From Mycobacterium sp. D16Q13 (lineage in GTDB: Bacteria; Actinomycetota; Actinomycetes; Mycobacteriales; Mycobacteriaceae): a DNA stretch of 38,624 nt. Below the pieces are notes generated by a model. It searched no databases. It worked only from the letters and a program-made list of their open reading frames with translations, and was not told the DNA's origin. The translations under genes were made by a program, and so were the position numbers. The stretch lies in contig NZ_MAEW01000006.1 of the NCBI RefSeq assembly GCF_002013375.1, positions 1-38,624 of the forward strand, read 5' to 3'. Positions 1 to 8,907 of the stretch are shown piece by piece (the stretch's first letter is position 1; each line of letters opens with the position of its first letter).

Positions 1-822
1 ACCACACTCACCGTCGACGGACACCGGCTGGCATATCGCCAGTTCGGTTCCGGGGACCGTGTTGTGGTGCTGTCACACGCCTTCCTCACCTCGCATTATC
101 TGGAGCATGCGTGGGCCAAGGAGTTGGCCGAGCGCGGCTTTCGGGTGATCTGCCTGGATCTTCTCGGCACCACCGCCGATGAGCACCCGCTAGAGCCTGA
201 CCGTTACAACTCGCAGGCTTTGGGGCGCCAGCTCATTGGCGCGCTGGACGCTCTCGGTATCGAACGCGCGGTGCTCGGCGGCACCTCCATCGGCGCGAAC
301 ATCTCGGTGGAGGCGGCGGCGTGGGCACCCGAACGAGTGGCCGGTCTGCTGTTGGAGGGACCATTCCTGGAGCGGGGTATCGGTGCAGCCGGCTATCTGT
401 GGTCTGCCGGGCTCACCCTCTTCACCCTTGGGCGGCCGCTGGTGTGGCTGGTCGGCGCGGTGGCCCGATCCTTCCCCGAGACCGAACAACCCACCCTTGG
501 CTTGCTGCGCGAATTCCTGACGGCTCCCCCGTCGCGCTCCGCGGCATTCATGAAGGGCATGCTGGTGGGCCGGATGGCGCCGCCGCGTGCGGTGCGCCGC
601 GCGGTGAATGCGCCCACGATGATTCTCGCGCTCACCGCGGACCCGCTGCATCCCGCGGCCGACGCGCACAACCTCGCCATCGATATCGTTGGTGCACAAG
701 TGATTTCGGCCGGAACGTTGGCCACCTTGCGGTTCTGGCCGCGCCGGGTGACACCCGCGATCGTGAGTTTCCTGGTGGAGACGTTCGGCATCGACGTCAC
801 CGCTCGACAAGCCGATGCCTAG
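1..822 (+). CDS. alpha/beta-fold hydrolase, 5' end outside window
   Basis: The reading frame is open from the first base of the window, so the N-terminus lies upstream; the first in-window ATG/GTG codons are internal. The visible start (TLTVDGHRLAYRQFGSGD) is the usual first strand pair of alpha/beta hydrolases, followed by the HG-type oxyanion region (LSHAFLTSHYLEHAW). The nucleophile elbow is GTSIG within GGTSIGANISVEAA, giving Ser as nucleophile; a cap region rich in Gly/Leu follows, and a D-x-x-H-P segment (ADPLHPAADAH) sits where the acid residue is expected. Substrate cannot be told from sequence. It ends 59 bp before the next gene on the same strand. Fold assignment is firm, function is open. 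Confidence 0.85.
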   Translation, partial: TTLTVDGHRLAYRQFGSGDRVVVLSHAFLTSHYLEHAWAKELAERGFRVICLDLLGTTADEHPLEPDRYNSQALGRQLIGALDALGIERAVLGGTSIGANISVEAAAWAPERVAGLLLEGPFLERGIGAAGYLWSAGLTLFTLGRPLVWLVGAVARSFPETEQPTLGLLREFLTAPPSRSAAFMKGMLVGRMAPPRAVRRAVNAPTMILALTADPLHPAADAHNLAIDIVGAQVISAGTLATLRFWPRRVTPAIVSFLVETFGIDVTARQADA

Positions 823-881
823 CCACCCCCCTACTGTTAGAGTGACGTTTCATTCACATAATCGACAAGGGAGTCTGGGGA

Positions 882-1268
882 ATGGCACTGCGGCGTAAGA
901 AGGCACTCAAGTTGCTTGTCGACGGTCAGCCGACCGCGACGCTCGTCACGACCAAGGTCGGCCCGAGCCTGTTCCAGCGGCTTTCGGTGCTCATCGCCAA
1001 CCTGATCCGCATCGGATTCCGGGCGGGCGGTGCGGGCCTGGCCGCCACCGGCGTTGCGCATTTCGTCGCGCCCCAGCCGTTCGAGTCTCTCTCCAAGGTC
1101 GCCTTCCCGGAGGACACCCGCCGCTGGGTCTACCAGAACGGCTTCACCGAGCTCTTGCTCGGACTCGCGCTGGCGTTCCGGCGTACCCGCATCGTGGGCA
1201 GCCTTGGCGGCCTTGCCTACATCGGTTTCCTGGTGAGCCGCCTGGTCGCCAACGCCAACAAGAGCTGA
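882..1268 (+). CDS. small DoxX-like membrane protein
   Basis: A 128-residue protein with a basic N-terminus (MALRRKKALKL) and two or three hydrophobic stretches (about residues 36-62, 85-97 and 103-121). The segment G-x-x-H-F-x-x-P (GVAHFVAPQPF) followed by YQNGFTELLLGLAL and an RRTR turn resembles the DoxX/DoxX-like family of small quinone-linked membrane proteins. A purine-rich GGGAG/GGGGA stretch lies just before the ATG. No partner gene that would define the role is nearby; the 3' end nearly touches the convergent DUF3145 gene (4 bp apart). Membrane location is well supported, the family link is moderate, and the reaction, if any, is unknown. Confidence 0.65.
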   Translation: MALRRKKALKLLVDGQPTATLVTTKVGPSLFQRLSVLIANLIRIGFRAGGAGLAATGVAHFVAPQPFESLSKVAFPEDTRRWVYQNGFTELLLGLALAFRRTRIVGSLGGLAYIGFLVSRLVANANKS

Positions 1269-1272
1269 GGCT

Positions 1273-1806
1273 CTAACCGACTCCGCGGAGCCAGGTGACC
1301 TCGGCGCCGTCGCCGCCGCTGCGGTACGGCTCTAGGGCGTCATCCCACGCGCTGCCCAGCATGGTGTCGAGTTCGGCGGTGATGCTGCCGGGATCGGCGT
1401 CCATCAGGCCGCGCAACCGCATCTCGCTGACCATGATGTCGCCGTTGGCACTCGTGCTGCCGCTCCACATGCCGAGCTGCGGGACGTGGCTGAAGCGCTG
1501 CCCGTCCACGCCATCGCTGGCATCCTCGGTGACCTCGAAACGAAGTACCGGCCAGGAGCACAGAGCGTTGGCCAGGCGGGCACCGGTACCGACCGGGCCA
1601 ACCCAGTTGGTGACGGCACGCAGCTGCCCCGGCATAGCCGGTTGTGCCTGCCAGCGCAGCTTCACCGCGTCAGCGGTGCGGCCGGACGTGATCGCCGACA
1701 GAGTCGACGACAAAGCCCACTCGACGTGCGGGCACACTGCGGCCGGTGAGGCATGGACATACACCACGCCGGTTGTCGAGTCGGCGAACTGAGGCGACGC
1801 GTGCAT
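1273..1806 (-). CDS. DUF3145 family protein
   Basis: A 177-residue cytosolic protein recognised as the actinobacterial DUF3145 family: conserved segments TTGVVYVHASPAAVCPHVEW near the N-terminus, PAMPGQLRAVTNWVGPVGTG in the middle and LEPYRSGGDGAEVTWLRGVG at the C-terminus match the family as I remember it. Function is not known in this family. The ATG is preceded by an AAAGGAG ribosome binding site at a normal distance, which fixes the start. The 181-bp gap upstream contains two direct copies of TGTGCCTT that may be regulatory. The family is broadly conserved in Mycobacteriales, so this is likely core genome. Confidence 0.8.
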   Translation of the reverse strand: MHASPQFADSTTGVVYVHASPAAVCPHVEWALSSTLSAITSGRTADAVKLRWQAQPAMPGQLRAVTNWVGPVGTGARLANALCSWPVLRFEVTEDASDGVDGQRFSHVPQLGMWSGSTSANGDIMVSEMRLRGLMDADPGSITAELDTMLGSAWDDALEPYRSGGDGAEVTWLRGVG

Positions 1807-1889
1807 TCGTAGTGCTCCTTTGTCTTCGACGAGGACGTCTTCCCCAACGGCTCGCGAAGCTTTTAGAGCGTGTTACTGAATTACACCTA

Positions 1890-1915
1890 TGTGCCTTGTG
1901 ACACCATTGTGCCTT
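1890..1915. repeat. pair of direct TGTGCCTT repeats upstream of DUF3145 gene
   Basis: Two identical octamers, TGTGCCTT at 1890-1897 and 1908-1915, are 18 bp apart, close to two helical turns, in the gap between the DUF3145 and serine hydrolase genes. They could be a regulator site for DUF3145, but no regulator gene is adjacent and an 8-bp pair can occur by chance. No convincing -35/-10 pair was fixed here. Confidence 0.25.
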
Positions 1916-1987
1916 CTGATGCGCGTGTTGCGCCAGTCCTAGGGGCCAATTTGAGGTAACGGCTTCCTGAGAGTTTGTGGTGAGCCC

Positions 1988-2806
1988 TTATCCGAACTCG
2001 GCCAGCACCGCGTCGGACAGCTGTGGCCACACCTGATTGGCCCAGCCGTCGAAGGATCTGTCCGTGAGCACGACGAGCGCCAGGTCGACGCTCGGGTCCA
2101 CCCAGAGGAAGGTGCCCGCCTGCCCGAAGTGGCCATAGGTGGCCGGTGAGTTCTCGCTGCCGGTCCAGTGCGGGAGCTTGGTGCCCTTGATCTCGAAACC
2201 CAGCCCCCAGTCGTTGGGGCGTTGCACGCCATACCCGGGCAGCACTCCGTCCAGCCCCGGAAACACGACGTTTGTCGCACGATGGTGTGTCTCGGCCGTG
2301 ACGAGACGCGGCCGCAACAGGTCACCGGCGAAGGCCGCGAGGTCCACGACCGTGGAGGCTCCCCCGTACCCGGCGGTGTCTGCCCCGCCAGGTAACACCG
2401 TGTCCCCCATACCCAGCGGCTCCAACACGGCCTCGCGCAGATACGTACCGAACTCGATGGTGGCCCCGGCGGCCACCGCATGCGCCACCACGGCGAATCC
2501 GTAGTTCGAATACACGCGACGCGTGCCCGGCTTGGCGATGATGGCGTCAGAGAGCAGCGACAGCCCCGAAGCATGTGCGAGCAAGTGCTCGACGGTCGAG
2601 CCGGGAGGCCCAGCCGGGGTGGCGAGATCGACGGCCCCCTCTTCGAGCGCCACCTGTGCGGCCCGCGCCACCAAGGGCTTGGTGACCGACGCGAGGGCGA
2701 ATTGGTGCGTCACCGGGCCTATGTGGGCCCTAATCCCCTCCGGCCCCACCACGGCGGCGGAAACGGTGGGCACTGGCCAATCGGCGACGAGGTCGAGGGC
2801 ACTCAC
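1988..2806 (-). CDS. beta-lactamase-fold serine hydrolase
   Basis: A 272-residue protein of the class C beta-lactamase/esterase type (beta-lactamase family, PF00144-like). All three signature motifs are visible: S-V-T-K (Ser40, Lys43), Y-S-N (Tyr99-Asn101) and H-F-G in GHFGQAGT near the C-terminus. There is no signal peptide, which argues for an intracellular esterase or peptidase rather than a periplasmic penicillin-interacting protein. The GTG at 2806 was chosen because a TATCGT hexamer lies 7 nt upstream, giving a leaderless transcript, and because the upstream open frame is low-complexity His/Arg sequence opposite the divergent mscR gene. Substrate is unknown. Confidence 0.8.
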   Translation of the reverse strand: MSALDLVADWPVPTVSAAVVGPEGIRAHIGPVTHQFALASVTKPLVARAAQVALEEGAVDLATPAGPPGSTVEHLLAHASGLSLLSDAIIAKPGTRRVYSNYGFAVVAHAVAAGATIEFGTYLREAVLEPLGMGDTVLPGGADTAGYGGASTVVDLAAFAGDLLRPRLVTAETHHRATNVVFPGLDGVLPGYGVQRPNDWGLGFEIKGTKLPHWTGSENSPATYGHFGQAGTFLWVDPSVDLALVVLTDRSFDGWANQVWPQLSDAVLAEFG

Positions 2807-2813
2807 ACGGATG

Positions 2814-2819
2814 ACGATA
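2814..2819 (-). promoter_or_regulatory. -10 element of serine hydrolase gene
   Basis: TATCGT on the minus strand, 7 nt before the GTG start at 2806. It overlaps the opposing -10 of mscR by two base pairs. Confidence 0.5.
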
Positions 2820-2823
2820 GTGT
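2818..2823 (+). promoter_or_regulatory. -10 element of mscR
   Basis: TAGTGT on the plus strand, 7 nt before the ATG at 2831, the spacing expected for a leaderless mycobacterial transcript. It shares base pairs 2818-2819 with the opposing -10. Confidence 0.55.
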
Positions 2824-2830
2824 CTGGCGC

Positions 2831-3919
2831 ATGGCTCAAACGGTGCGCGGTGTGATCGCTCGGTCGGTGAAGGCTCCGGTGGAATTGGTGGACATCGTGG
2901 TGCCCGATCCGGGCCCGGGTGAGGTTGTGGTCAAGGTGCAGGCGTGCGGGGTATGCCACACCGATCTGACCTACCGCGAGGGCGGCATCAACGACGAGTT
3001 CCCCTTCCTACTCGGCCATGAGGCCGCCGGAATCGTCGAAACCGTCGGCGCCGGAGTAACCACCGTGGAGCCCGGTGATTTCGTAATCCTGAACTGGCGC
3101 GCGGTGTGCGGGGTGTGCCGGGCCTGCAAGCGCGGCCGCCCGCAATACTGCTTCGACACCTTCAATGCCACCCAGAAGATGACCCTCACCGATGGCACCG
3201 AGCTGACCCCCGCCCTGGGCATCGGCGCGTTCATCGAAAAGACGCTGGTCCACGCCGGGCAATGCACCAAGGTCGACCCCTCTGCCGACCCGGCCGTGGT
3301 CGGGCTACTGGGGTGCGGGGTGATGGCCGGTTTGGGCGCGGCCGTCAACACCGGCAACGTGGGCCGCGATGACACCGTGGCGGTCATCGGCTGCGGCGGA
3401 GTCGGCGACGCCGCCATCGCCGGGGCCAAACTCGCCGGGGCCCGCACCATCATCGCCATCGACACCGACGACAAAAAGCTGGAGTGGGCCAAGGACTTCG
3501 GTGCCACGCACACCATCAACGCCCGCCAGGTCGACGATGTGATTACCGCGGTGCAGGACCTCACGGACGAGTTCGGCGCGGATGTCGTGATCGATGCGGT
3601 CGGGCGCCCGGAAACCTGGAAGCAGGCGTTCTACGCCCGCGATCTGGCCGGCACCGTGGTGCTCGTCGGAGTCCCCACCCCCGACATGAAGCTTGAGATG
3701 CCGCTGATCGACTTCTTCTCCCGCGGCGGATCGTTGAAGTCTTCCTGGTACGGCGACTGCCTGCCCGAACGCGACTTCCCCACCCTGGTCAGCCTCTATC
3801 AGCAGGGCCGGTTGCCGCTGGACCGCTTCGTCACCGAACGCATCGGCATCGACAACATCGAAGAAGCCTTCGACAAGATGCACCACGGACAGGTCCTGCG
3901 CTCCGTCGTCGTGCTGTAA
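2831..3919 (+). CDS. mscR: S-(hydroxymethyl)mycothiol dehydrogenase (AdhE2/MscR type)
   Basis: A 362-residue zinc-dependent medium-chain alcohol dehydrogenase that closely matches the mycobacterial AdhE2/MscR sequence as remembered. It oxidises the formaldehyde-mycothiol adduct with NAD and related enzymes also reduce S-nitrosomycothiol. Visible features are the catalytic zinc site (CGVCHTD at 40-45 and GHE at 62-64), the structural zinc cluster with four Cys in [15 protein letters not shown], and the Rossmann motif [10 protein letters not shown]. The start ATG at 2831 is supported by a -10 hexamer 7 nt upstream and the usual N-terminus [11 protein letters not shown]; a longer open frame upstream is antisense to the serine hydrolase. 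In other mycobacteria a metallo-beta-lactamase-fold gene often follows; here it does not. Confidence 0.9.
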   Translation: MAQTVRGVIARSVKAPVELVDIVVPDPGPGEVVVKVQACGVCHTDLTYREGGINDEFPFLLGHEAAGIVETVGAGVTTVEPGDFVILNWRAVCGVCRACKRGRPQYCFDTFNATQKMTLTDGTELTPALGIGAFIEKTLVHAGQCTKVDPSADPAVVGLLGCGVMAGLGAAVNTGNVGRDDTVAVIGCGGVGDAAIAGAKLAGARTIIAIDTDDKKLEWAKDFGATHTINARQVDDVITAVQDLTDEFGADVVIDAVGRPETWKQAFYARDLAGTVVLVGVPTPDMKLEMPLIDFFSRGGSLKSSWYGDCLPERDFPTLVSLYQQGRLPLDRFVTERIGIDNIEEAFDKMHHGQVLRSVVVL

Positions 3920-3925
3920 CCGCAC

Positions 3926-4990
3926 TCAGTGCTGGGGATCTAGCATCCCGCGAGAGCTTTTGACCTTGTACAACTCGTAATCTGCCTGTTGGACAAGCAA
4001 ATCCAAGTCGACTTTGCCGCCGGTTTGGGACTGCCAGGCGGCGCCGACGCTGACGCTCCAGGTGTCAATCCCCGCGCGCGGAGTGCTGACGCGGCGAATG
4101 GTGGTGTCGATGTTCTCGGCACGGCCGGGGAACGCCACCACCAAGAACTCGTCGCCACCGATGCGCGCGGCGATCTCGCCGACACGCGTGCTCGCCGTGA
4201 GCATGGCGGCCACTGCCTTCAACATCGCATCGCCGGCGCCGTGACCGCGGGTGTCATTGAGTTCTTTGAGCCCGTCCACATCCATCAAGACCACGACGAC
4301 GTCGACGGCGTCGATGCGGCCGCGGTGCAGCAAGTCAATCGCGGTGGTCACGCCTCGACGGTTCAACAGACCCGTGAGCGGATCGCGGTTTGCCGAGACC
4401 GCCGCGGCCAGGATTGAGTCCCGGCCTCCTTCGAGGACCAGCTGGATGATGGTCGGCATCAACACCACCGCGGCGAGCGTGGGTGCTCCATAGGTGAACT
4501 GCGCCGACAACGGCGCACCGTCGACCACGACGTTCATTACCACCAGCGCGCCGAACAACGTCAGGGCGAACCCGCAGTGCATCACCAACGCGCGTCTACC
4601 CAGGAAAAAGGTGGGAAGAAGGCCGACCAGGCCCAGGTACACGACCGCGCAGATCCTGGCCGTCGGGTCGGAAAACGTGGCTGCCGCTATCGCCAGAGTC
4701 ACGTCCGCCCACGCCACGAACGCGACCATGCCGCGCCGGTTCGGCCAGGGAAAGAAGATCCAGCACAGACCGACGATCACCGCCATCACGGCCGCGATGG
4801 CCTGGATCGTGCGAGGCCACACCCCCTGCGGCCCCAATGGGTTGAACTGGGTGGCTCCCGCCAGAACCACGATGGAAAAGCACAGGAGCCCGATGCCCAC
4901 CTTGAGCTGCCTCAACTGCCCGGCGTCGCGAAGCGCATCGGTAACCAGAAGGTACTGAAACCCTGGCTCTAGCTGCTGCCGATTTTGCAC
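3926..4990 (-). CDS. membrane-bound GGDEF-domain protein (putative diguanylate cyclase)
   Basis: A 354-residue protein with about six hydrophobic segments between residues 31 and 185, then a GGDEF domain starting at DPLTGLLNRR (203-212). The catalytic loop is intact GGDEF (278-282), preceded by Arg-Ile, and Asp237/Asp239 in LMDVDG supply the metal-site Asp, so c-di-GMP synthesis is plausible. The inhibitory I-site position reads R-V-G-E (269-272) instead of RxxD, so feedback inhibition may be altered. No EAL domain is present. The GTG start at 4990 is chosen because CATAAT lies 5 nt upstream. The gene is convergent with mscR (6 bp between stops) and divergent from the flavin monooxygenase gene. 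Confidence 0.85.
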   Translation of the reverse strand: MQNRQQLEPGFQYLLVTDALRDAGQLRQLKVGIGLLCFSIVVLAGATQFNPLGPQGVWPRTIQAIAAVMAVIVGLCWIFFPWPNRRGMVAFVAWADVTLAIAAATFSDPTARICAVVYLGLVGLLPTFFLGRRALVMHCGFALTLFGALVVMNVVVDGAPLSAQFTYGAPTLAAVVLMPTIIQLVLEGGRDSILAAAVSANRDPLTGLLNRRGVTTAIDLLHRGRIDAVDVVVVLMDVDGLKELNDTRGHGAGDAMLKAVAAMLTASTRVGEIAARIGGDEFLVVAFPGRAENIDTTIRRVSTPRAGIDTWSVSVGAAWQSQTGGKVDLDLLVQQADYELYKVKSSRGMLDPQH

Positions 4991-4995
4991 ACTCG

Positions 4996-5001
4996 ATTAT
5001 G
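4996..5001 (-). promoter_or_regulatory. -10 element of GGDEF gene
   Basis: CATAAT on the minus strand, five of six matches to TATAAT, 5 nt before the GTG start at 4990. This suggests a transcript starting at or very near the start codon. Confidence 0.45.
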
Positions 5002-5052
5002 GCCCTTGCAATCACCCTGAGCAGGTGGCTTTCCCACACAAGGCCGTACGCC

Positions 5053-5058
5053 GATAGT
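5053..5058 (+). promoter_or_regulatory. -10 element of StyA-type monooxygenase gene
   Basis: GATAGT on the plus strand, 7 nt before the ATG at 5066; supports that ATG over the in-frame GTG at 5057, which would lie inside the promoter. Confidence 0.45.
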
Positions 5059-5065
5059 GGCGGGC

Positions 5066-6439
5066 ATGACGACACGACACGGGCGCAGGGCGGCAATCAT
5101 CGGTGCGGGACAGACCGGCGCCACGGCTGCACTGGGACTGCTGGACAAAGGTTTTGACGTCACCGTTTACAGCGATCGCGATCAGAGAAGTTTGCGGCAG
5201 GACGTGCCCGCGACCGGCACCGCGCTGATCTTCGGGGAAGCGCAGCGTGCCGAGGCGGGCCTGGGGCTGACCAACTACCTGGAACCGGGCCCCACCTCCA
5301 CCGGGCTCAGTGTGCGCCTGGTCGACGGCAACGAGCCCGGCCGCCCCGAGGTCATCGCCTTCGACGCCGACTTCGACGGCGGTACCCAGGGCGTCGCCGT
5401 CGACACCCGGCTCAAGGCCGATGATCGCCTCACCCAGTTCCAGGAACGCGGTGGGCGTTTCGTCGTGGAACAGGTGGACCCAGAAAAGCTTGACTCGATC
5501 GCCGCCGCGCATGACCTGACCTTGGTGGCGACCGGCCGCGGCGGGCTGTCCTCGCTGTTCCCGGTGGATGCCTCCCGCACGGTGTACGACCGCCCACAAC
5601 GGCGGCTGCTGATGCTGACGGTCGCGGGCCTGGGACACGGGCCCGATGTCTTCGCCCATCGGGGACCGGCCGGTGGGCGCCACAGCGCGTTCTCCTTCAT
5701 TACCGATCAGGGCGAGGCGTGGTGGGGTCCGTACCTACACAAGGACGCGGGACCGTCCTGGTCGTTTCTGACCTGGGCCAAGCCCGGTAGCGACTGGGAA
5801 CGGCGCTATGCCGCCGTCGACAGCGCCGCTGCCGCACTGGAAGCGGTCACCGATGTGCATCGCGAGTACATCGACTGGGATCTACCGGAAGTGTTGTCGC
5901 TCAACGTCATCGAGGAAGACCCACATTCGTGGATCACCGGCGCGGTCACCCAGCTGGTGCGGCACGGCGTGGGGCACACCACCAGCGGACATCCCGTGGC
6001 GGCCCTCGGTGACACCGCCGTGGCCTATGACCCGATCGCCGGACAGGGCGCCCAGGGCGGCCTGGTCCAGGCGGCAGCACTGGTCCACAAGGCCGCCGCG
6101 CATGACGGCCCCTTCGACACCGCCTGGCTCACTGCTGCTTTCGAGGAGTTCTACGACCGGCGGGCACGCGCCGCGCAGCTGGTCACCAGGCTCTACCTCG
6201 GCGATGACGAGCTGCACGACTACGGCGACCTGTTCTTCGCGGCGGGTCACGTCCACGAGGGATTCGCATCCAAACTGTTCAGCCTGCTCGACGATCCGAA
6301 GCCCTTCGAGAGGGTCACCTCGATCGAAGCCGCCAAGGAGCTCATCACCGAGTGGGCGGGGGAATCCGCCGACGCCATCCTGGAGCGGTTCTCCCCCGCC
6401 GGCCGGTTCGCCCGGTCCGGGCTGGTGCGCGCCGCTTAG
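5066..6439 (+). CDS. StyA/indole monooxygenase-type FAD monooxygenase
   Basis: A 457-residue flavoprotein. The N-terminus carries a dinucleotide-binding GAGQTG motif after a basic start, followed by VTVYSDR as in styrene monooxygenase StyA; a second FAD segment near the middle/late part reads [21 protein letters not shown], the GD...P..GQG signature of this class. Two-component enzymes of this family need a separate NADH-flavin reductase (StyB) that supplies FADH2; no such gene is in the window, so the partner must be elsewhere. Likely reaction is epoxidation of an aryl alkene or indole, but the natural substrate is unknown. The 3' end overlaps the thiolase gene by 4 bp in convergent orientation. 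Confidence 0.75.
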   Translation: MTTRHGRRAAIIGAGQTGATAALGLLDKGFDVTVYSDRDQRSLRQDVPATGTALIFGEAQRAEAGLGLTNYLEPGPTSTGLSVRLVDGNEPGRPEVIAFDADFDGGTQGVAVDTRLKADDRLTQFQERGGRFVVEQVDPEKLDSIAAAHDLTLVATGRGGLSSLFPVDASRTVYDRPQRRLLMLTVAGLGHGPDVFAHRGPAGGRHSAFSFITDQGEAWWGPYLHKDAGPSWSFLTWAKPGSDWERRYAAVDSAAAALEAVTDVHREYIDWDLPEVLSLNVIEEDPHSWITGAVTQLVRHGVGHTTSGHPVAALGDTAVAYDPIAGQGAQGGLVQAAALVHKAAAHDGPFDTAWLTAAFEEFYDRRARAAQLVTRLYLGDDELHDYGDLFFAAGHVHEGFASKLFSLLDDPKPFERVTSIEAAKELITEWAGESADAILERFSPAGRFARSGLVRAA

Positions 6440-7644
6440 CGCTGCGCCGGGCGGTACGCCGTGACGACCACCGAACCGCCGAGCCCGATGTTGTGCTGCA
6501 GGGCCACGCCGTCCTTGGTGGCTGCGCCGGCGACCTGACGCTTGCCGGCCTGCCCGCGCAGCTGCCAGTTCAGTTCCGCGCACTGGGCCAGGCCGGTGGC
6601 GCCCAGCGGGTGTCCCTTGGAGATCAGGCCGCCGGACGGGTTGACCACCCATTTACCGCCGAAGGTGGTGTCCTGGTTGTCGATCAGCTTGCCTGCCTCA
6701 CCCTGCTCACAGAAGCCGAGCGCCTCGTACACCAGGATTTCGTTGGCCGAGAAGCAGTCATGCAGCTCTACTACGTCGATGTCCTCGGGGCCGATTTGCG
6801 CCTGCTCGTACACGGCGGCGATCGCCGCCTTGTTCATGTGCGCGCCGACGATGCCCGCCGCGGTGCCGTCGAAGGTGTCGGCCCGGTCGGTGACGGCGGC
6901 CTGCCCGACGATCTCGACGGCCTGGTCCGCGAGTCCGTGTTTGTCGACGAACTCCTCACTGGCCACGATGGCCGCTGCCGACCCATCGGAGGTCGGTGAG
7001 CACTGCAGCTTGGTCAGCGGCGCCACGATGCTCCGCGACGACAGGATGTCTTCCAGCGAGTACTCGTCCTGGAATTGGCTGTACGGGTTGTTCACCGAGT
7101 GCTTGTGGTTCTTGTAGCCAATCCACGCCAGCTGCTCGGCGGTCAGGCCGTACTCGCGCATGTACTCCTCGGCCGCGGCGGCGAACATCCATGCGGTCAT
7201 GGGCATTTGCGGCGGGGTCAGTTCGCCGAGCCGGTTGATCTGTGGCATCAACGGCGACTCGCGGTCGGTGAACTTCATGCTCAGCGAGCCGCGCTCCATC
7301 TTCTCGAACCCGGCGGCCATGACGACGTCGGACTGGCCGCTGCGAATGGCGTTGGCCGCCATGAACAGTGCGGTCGATCCCGTCGAACAGTTGCTGTTGA
7401 CGTTGTAGATCGGAATGCCGGTGTGGCCCAGCTCATAGAGGGCACGATGCCCGGAACACGAGTCACCATAGACGTTTCCGACGAAAGCCTGCTCAATCTG
7501 TTCGTATCGGACCCCGGCGTCGTCGAGCGCCTTGGTTCCGCTCTCCTTGACCATCGCCGGGTAATCCCAGCCCTCACGACTCCCCGGCTTCTCGAACTTC
7601 GTCATGCCGACGCCGACGACAAACGCCCTGTTCTGCTGCTTCAT
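6436..7644 (-). CDS. SCP-x-type thiolase / lipid-transfer protein (Ltp1-like)
   Basis: A 402-residue non-decarboxylating thiolase of the SCP-x/Ltp group, very similar to mycobacterial Ltp1 (Rv2790c) as remembered, with [17 protein letters not shown] and [18 protein letters not shown] nearly identical. The nucleophile is Cys86 in NCSTGST; ELHDCFS and GHPLGATG supply the other active-site His. It has no fused SCP2 lipid-binding domain. It would cleave a 3-ketoacyl-CoA from a lipid or sterol side chain. The ATG has an AAGGAG site 5 nt upstream. It lies 22 bp after the acyl-CoA dehydrogenase gene on the same strand, so the two form an operon probably controlled by the divergent TetR. Confidence 0.87.
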   Translation of the reverse strand: MKQQNRAFVVGVGMTKFEKPGSREGWDYPAMVKESGTKALDDAGVRYEQIEQAFVGNVYGDSCSGHRALYELGHTGIPIYNVNSNCSTGSTALFMAANAIRSGQSDVVMAAGFEKMERGSLSMKFTDRESPLMPQINRLGELTPPQMPMTAWMFAAAAEEYMREYGLTAEQLAWIGYKNHKHSVNNPYSQFQDEYSLEDILSSRSIVAPLTKLQCSPTSDGSAAAIVASEEFVDKHGLADQAVEIVGQAAVTDRADTFDGTAAGIVGAHMNKAAIAAVYEQAQIGPEDIDVVELHDCFSANEILVYEALGFCEQGEAGKLIDNQDTTFGGKWVVNPSGGLISKGHPLGATGLAQCAELNWQLRGQAGKRQVAGAATKDGVALQHNIGLGGSVVVTAYRPAQR

Positions 7645-7666
7645 TGTCGCTCCTTATCGCGTCTGG

Positions 7667-8833
7667 TCACAAAGACCGAGAGATGAGTTCTTTCATGATT
7701 TCGCTTGTGCCGCCGTAGATCTTGTTGACGCGTGCGGCGGCGTACGCCCGGGCGATCGGGTACTCCATCATGTATCCGTATCCGCCGAAGAACTGGACAC
7801 ACCGATCGACCACCGCAACCCCCTTGTCGGTGGCCACCAGCTTGGCGATGGAGGCCGTCGCGGGGTCATTGGCGCCGTCGATGTAGTTCTGGATGCACCA
7901 GTCGACGGTTGTCTTGATCGACAGCACCTCGGCCTTCAGCTCGGCCAGCTGGAACCTGGTGTTCTGAAACTTGATGAGCGGCTGGCCGAATGCCTCACGC
8001 TCTTTGGTGTACTTGATCGACTCCAGCACCGCGGCCTCGGCCATTCCGGCGTTCCCCGACGCGATGATGAGGCGCTCGCGCGCCAGCTGTGTCATGAGCT
8101 GGATGAACCCCTGGCCATCCTCCTCACCGAGCCGGTTGGCCACCGGCACCCGCATATCGCTGAAGAACAGCTCGCGGGTGTCCTGCCCGTGTTGCCCCAC
8201 CTTCTCGAGCACCCGGCCTCGCTCGAACCCGGGCAGGTCCTTGGTTTCGGCGACGATGAGCGATACCCCCTTCGCCCCCTGGGATGGATCGGTCTTGGCC
8301 ACGATCACCAGCAGGTCACAGTGTGTGCCGTTGGATATGAATGTCTTCGAGCCGTTGATCACGTAGTGGTCGCCATCCCGGACCGCACTGGTGCGCACCC
8401 CTTGCAGATCGGATCCCGTCCCGGGCTCCGTCATGGCGATGGCCAGGACCAGGTCGCCGCTGATGATGCCCGGCATCCAGCGATCCTTCTGTTCGGTGTT
8501 GCCGTAGGTGTTGATGTAGTGCGCGACGATCGGCGAGTGCACGCCCCAGCCCGTCGCGGTGTCCTGGGCAAGCGCAAGTTCCTCGGCCACCACCGCGGAG
8601 AATCCGAAATCGCCTCCGGCGCCGCCATATTCCTCAGGAAGGTCCAGGCCGAGCAGACCGGCGTCGCCCAGCTTATTCCAGAATTCGCGGTCCACCTGGT
8701 GCTGCGCGCTCCAGCGTTCCTGGTTGGGCGTGGACTCCTTGCGCAGAAACTCGGCAGCGTGCTTGCGCAGGTCGCGGTGCGCATCGGTCTCCCAGGACGC
8801 GCGATAGGACGGGAATAGTGCGGACATCTTCAT
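7667..8833 (-). CDS. acyl-CoA dehydrogenase (FadE family)
   Basis: A 388-residue FAD acyl-CoA dehydrogenase with the usual order: N-terminal helical part (DLPEEYGGAGGDFGF), flavin/substrate signature (AMTEPGTGSDLQGV), mid beta-domain (NGSKTFISNG) and C-terminal helices ending FFGGYGYMMEYP and KIYGGTSEIM. The position that is Glu in medium-chain enzymes (YEGT) is Gly here (YGGT); the Glu in LARERLII occupies the site used as base by isovaleryl- and long-chain enzymes. Two starts are possible: ATG 8833, 3 nt after AGGAGG, or ATG 8827, 9 nt after it. First gene of an operon with the thiolase; its -10 appears to lie inside the 8850-8867 palindrome. Confidence 0.88.
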   Translation of the reverse strand: MKMSALFPSYRASWETDAHRDLRKHAAEFLRKESTPNQERWSAQHQVDREFWNKLGDAGLLGLDLPEEYGGAGGDFGFSAVVAEELALAQDTATGWGVHSPIVAHYINTYGNTEQKDRWMPGIISGDLVLAIAMTEPGTGSDLQGVRTSAVRDGDHYVINGSKTFISNGTHCDLLVIVAKTDPSQGAKGVSLIVAETKDLPGFERGRVLEKVGQHGQDTRELFFSDMRVPVANRLGEEDGQGFIQLMTQLARERLIIASGNAGMAEAAVLESIKYTKEREAFGQPLIKFQNTRFQLAELKAEVLSIKTTVDWCIQNYIDGANDPATASIAKLVATDKGVAVVDRCVQFFGGYGYMMEYPIARAYAAARVNKIYGGTSEIMKELISRSL

Positions 8834-8849
8834 TGACCTCCTCGTCAAG

Positions 8850-8867
8850 ACGATACAAGTGTATCGT
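8850..8867. promoter_or_regulatory. perfect 18-bp palindromic operator between fadE and TetR gene
   Basis: ACGATACA-AG-TGTATCGT: two perfect 8-bp arms with a 2-bp centre in the 74-bp divergent gap. The outer half read on the minus strand gives TATCGT, a -10 for the acyl-CoA dehydrogenase gene with the transcript starting about 10 nt before its ATG. Binding of the adjacent TetR protein would block that promoter. The regulator-operator link is inferred from position. Confidence 0.75.
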
Positions 8868-8894
8868 TTCAGATTCGTTTGTAAAGGGGTGCGG

Positions 8895-8900
8895 TACGAT
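8895..8900 (+). promoter_or_regulatory. -10 element of TetR gene (leaderless)
   Basis: TACGAT, 7 nt before the ATG at 8908. It decides the start: the earlier in-frame ATG at 8899 overlaps the hexamer itself. Confidence 0.55.
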
Positions 8901-8907
8901 GCGGCGT

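Noticed and set aside
190..810. Long minus-strand open frame opposite the alpha/beta hydrolase
   Set aside because: It is antisense to a gene with a clear catalytic motif; its protein is Arg/Gly/His-rich with no recognisable domain, as expected of a high-GC shadow frame.
3912..3945. Terminator hairpin between mscR and the GGDEF gene
   Set aside because: The only inverted repeat (GCACT/AGTGC) has a one-base centre and no T-tract.
7604..8818. 404-codon plus-strand open frame opposite the acyl-CoA dehydrogenase
   Set aside because: The minus-strand product is a full acyl-CoA dehydrogenase; the plus-strand frame has no ribosome site, no promoter and no domain.
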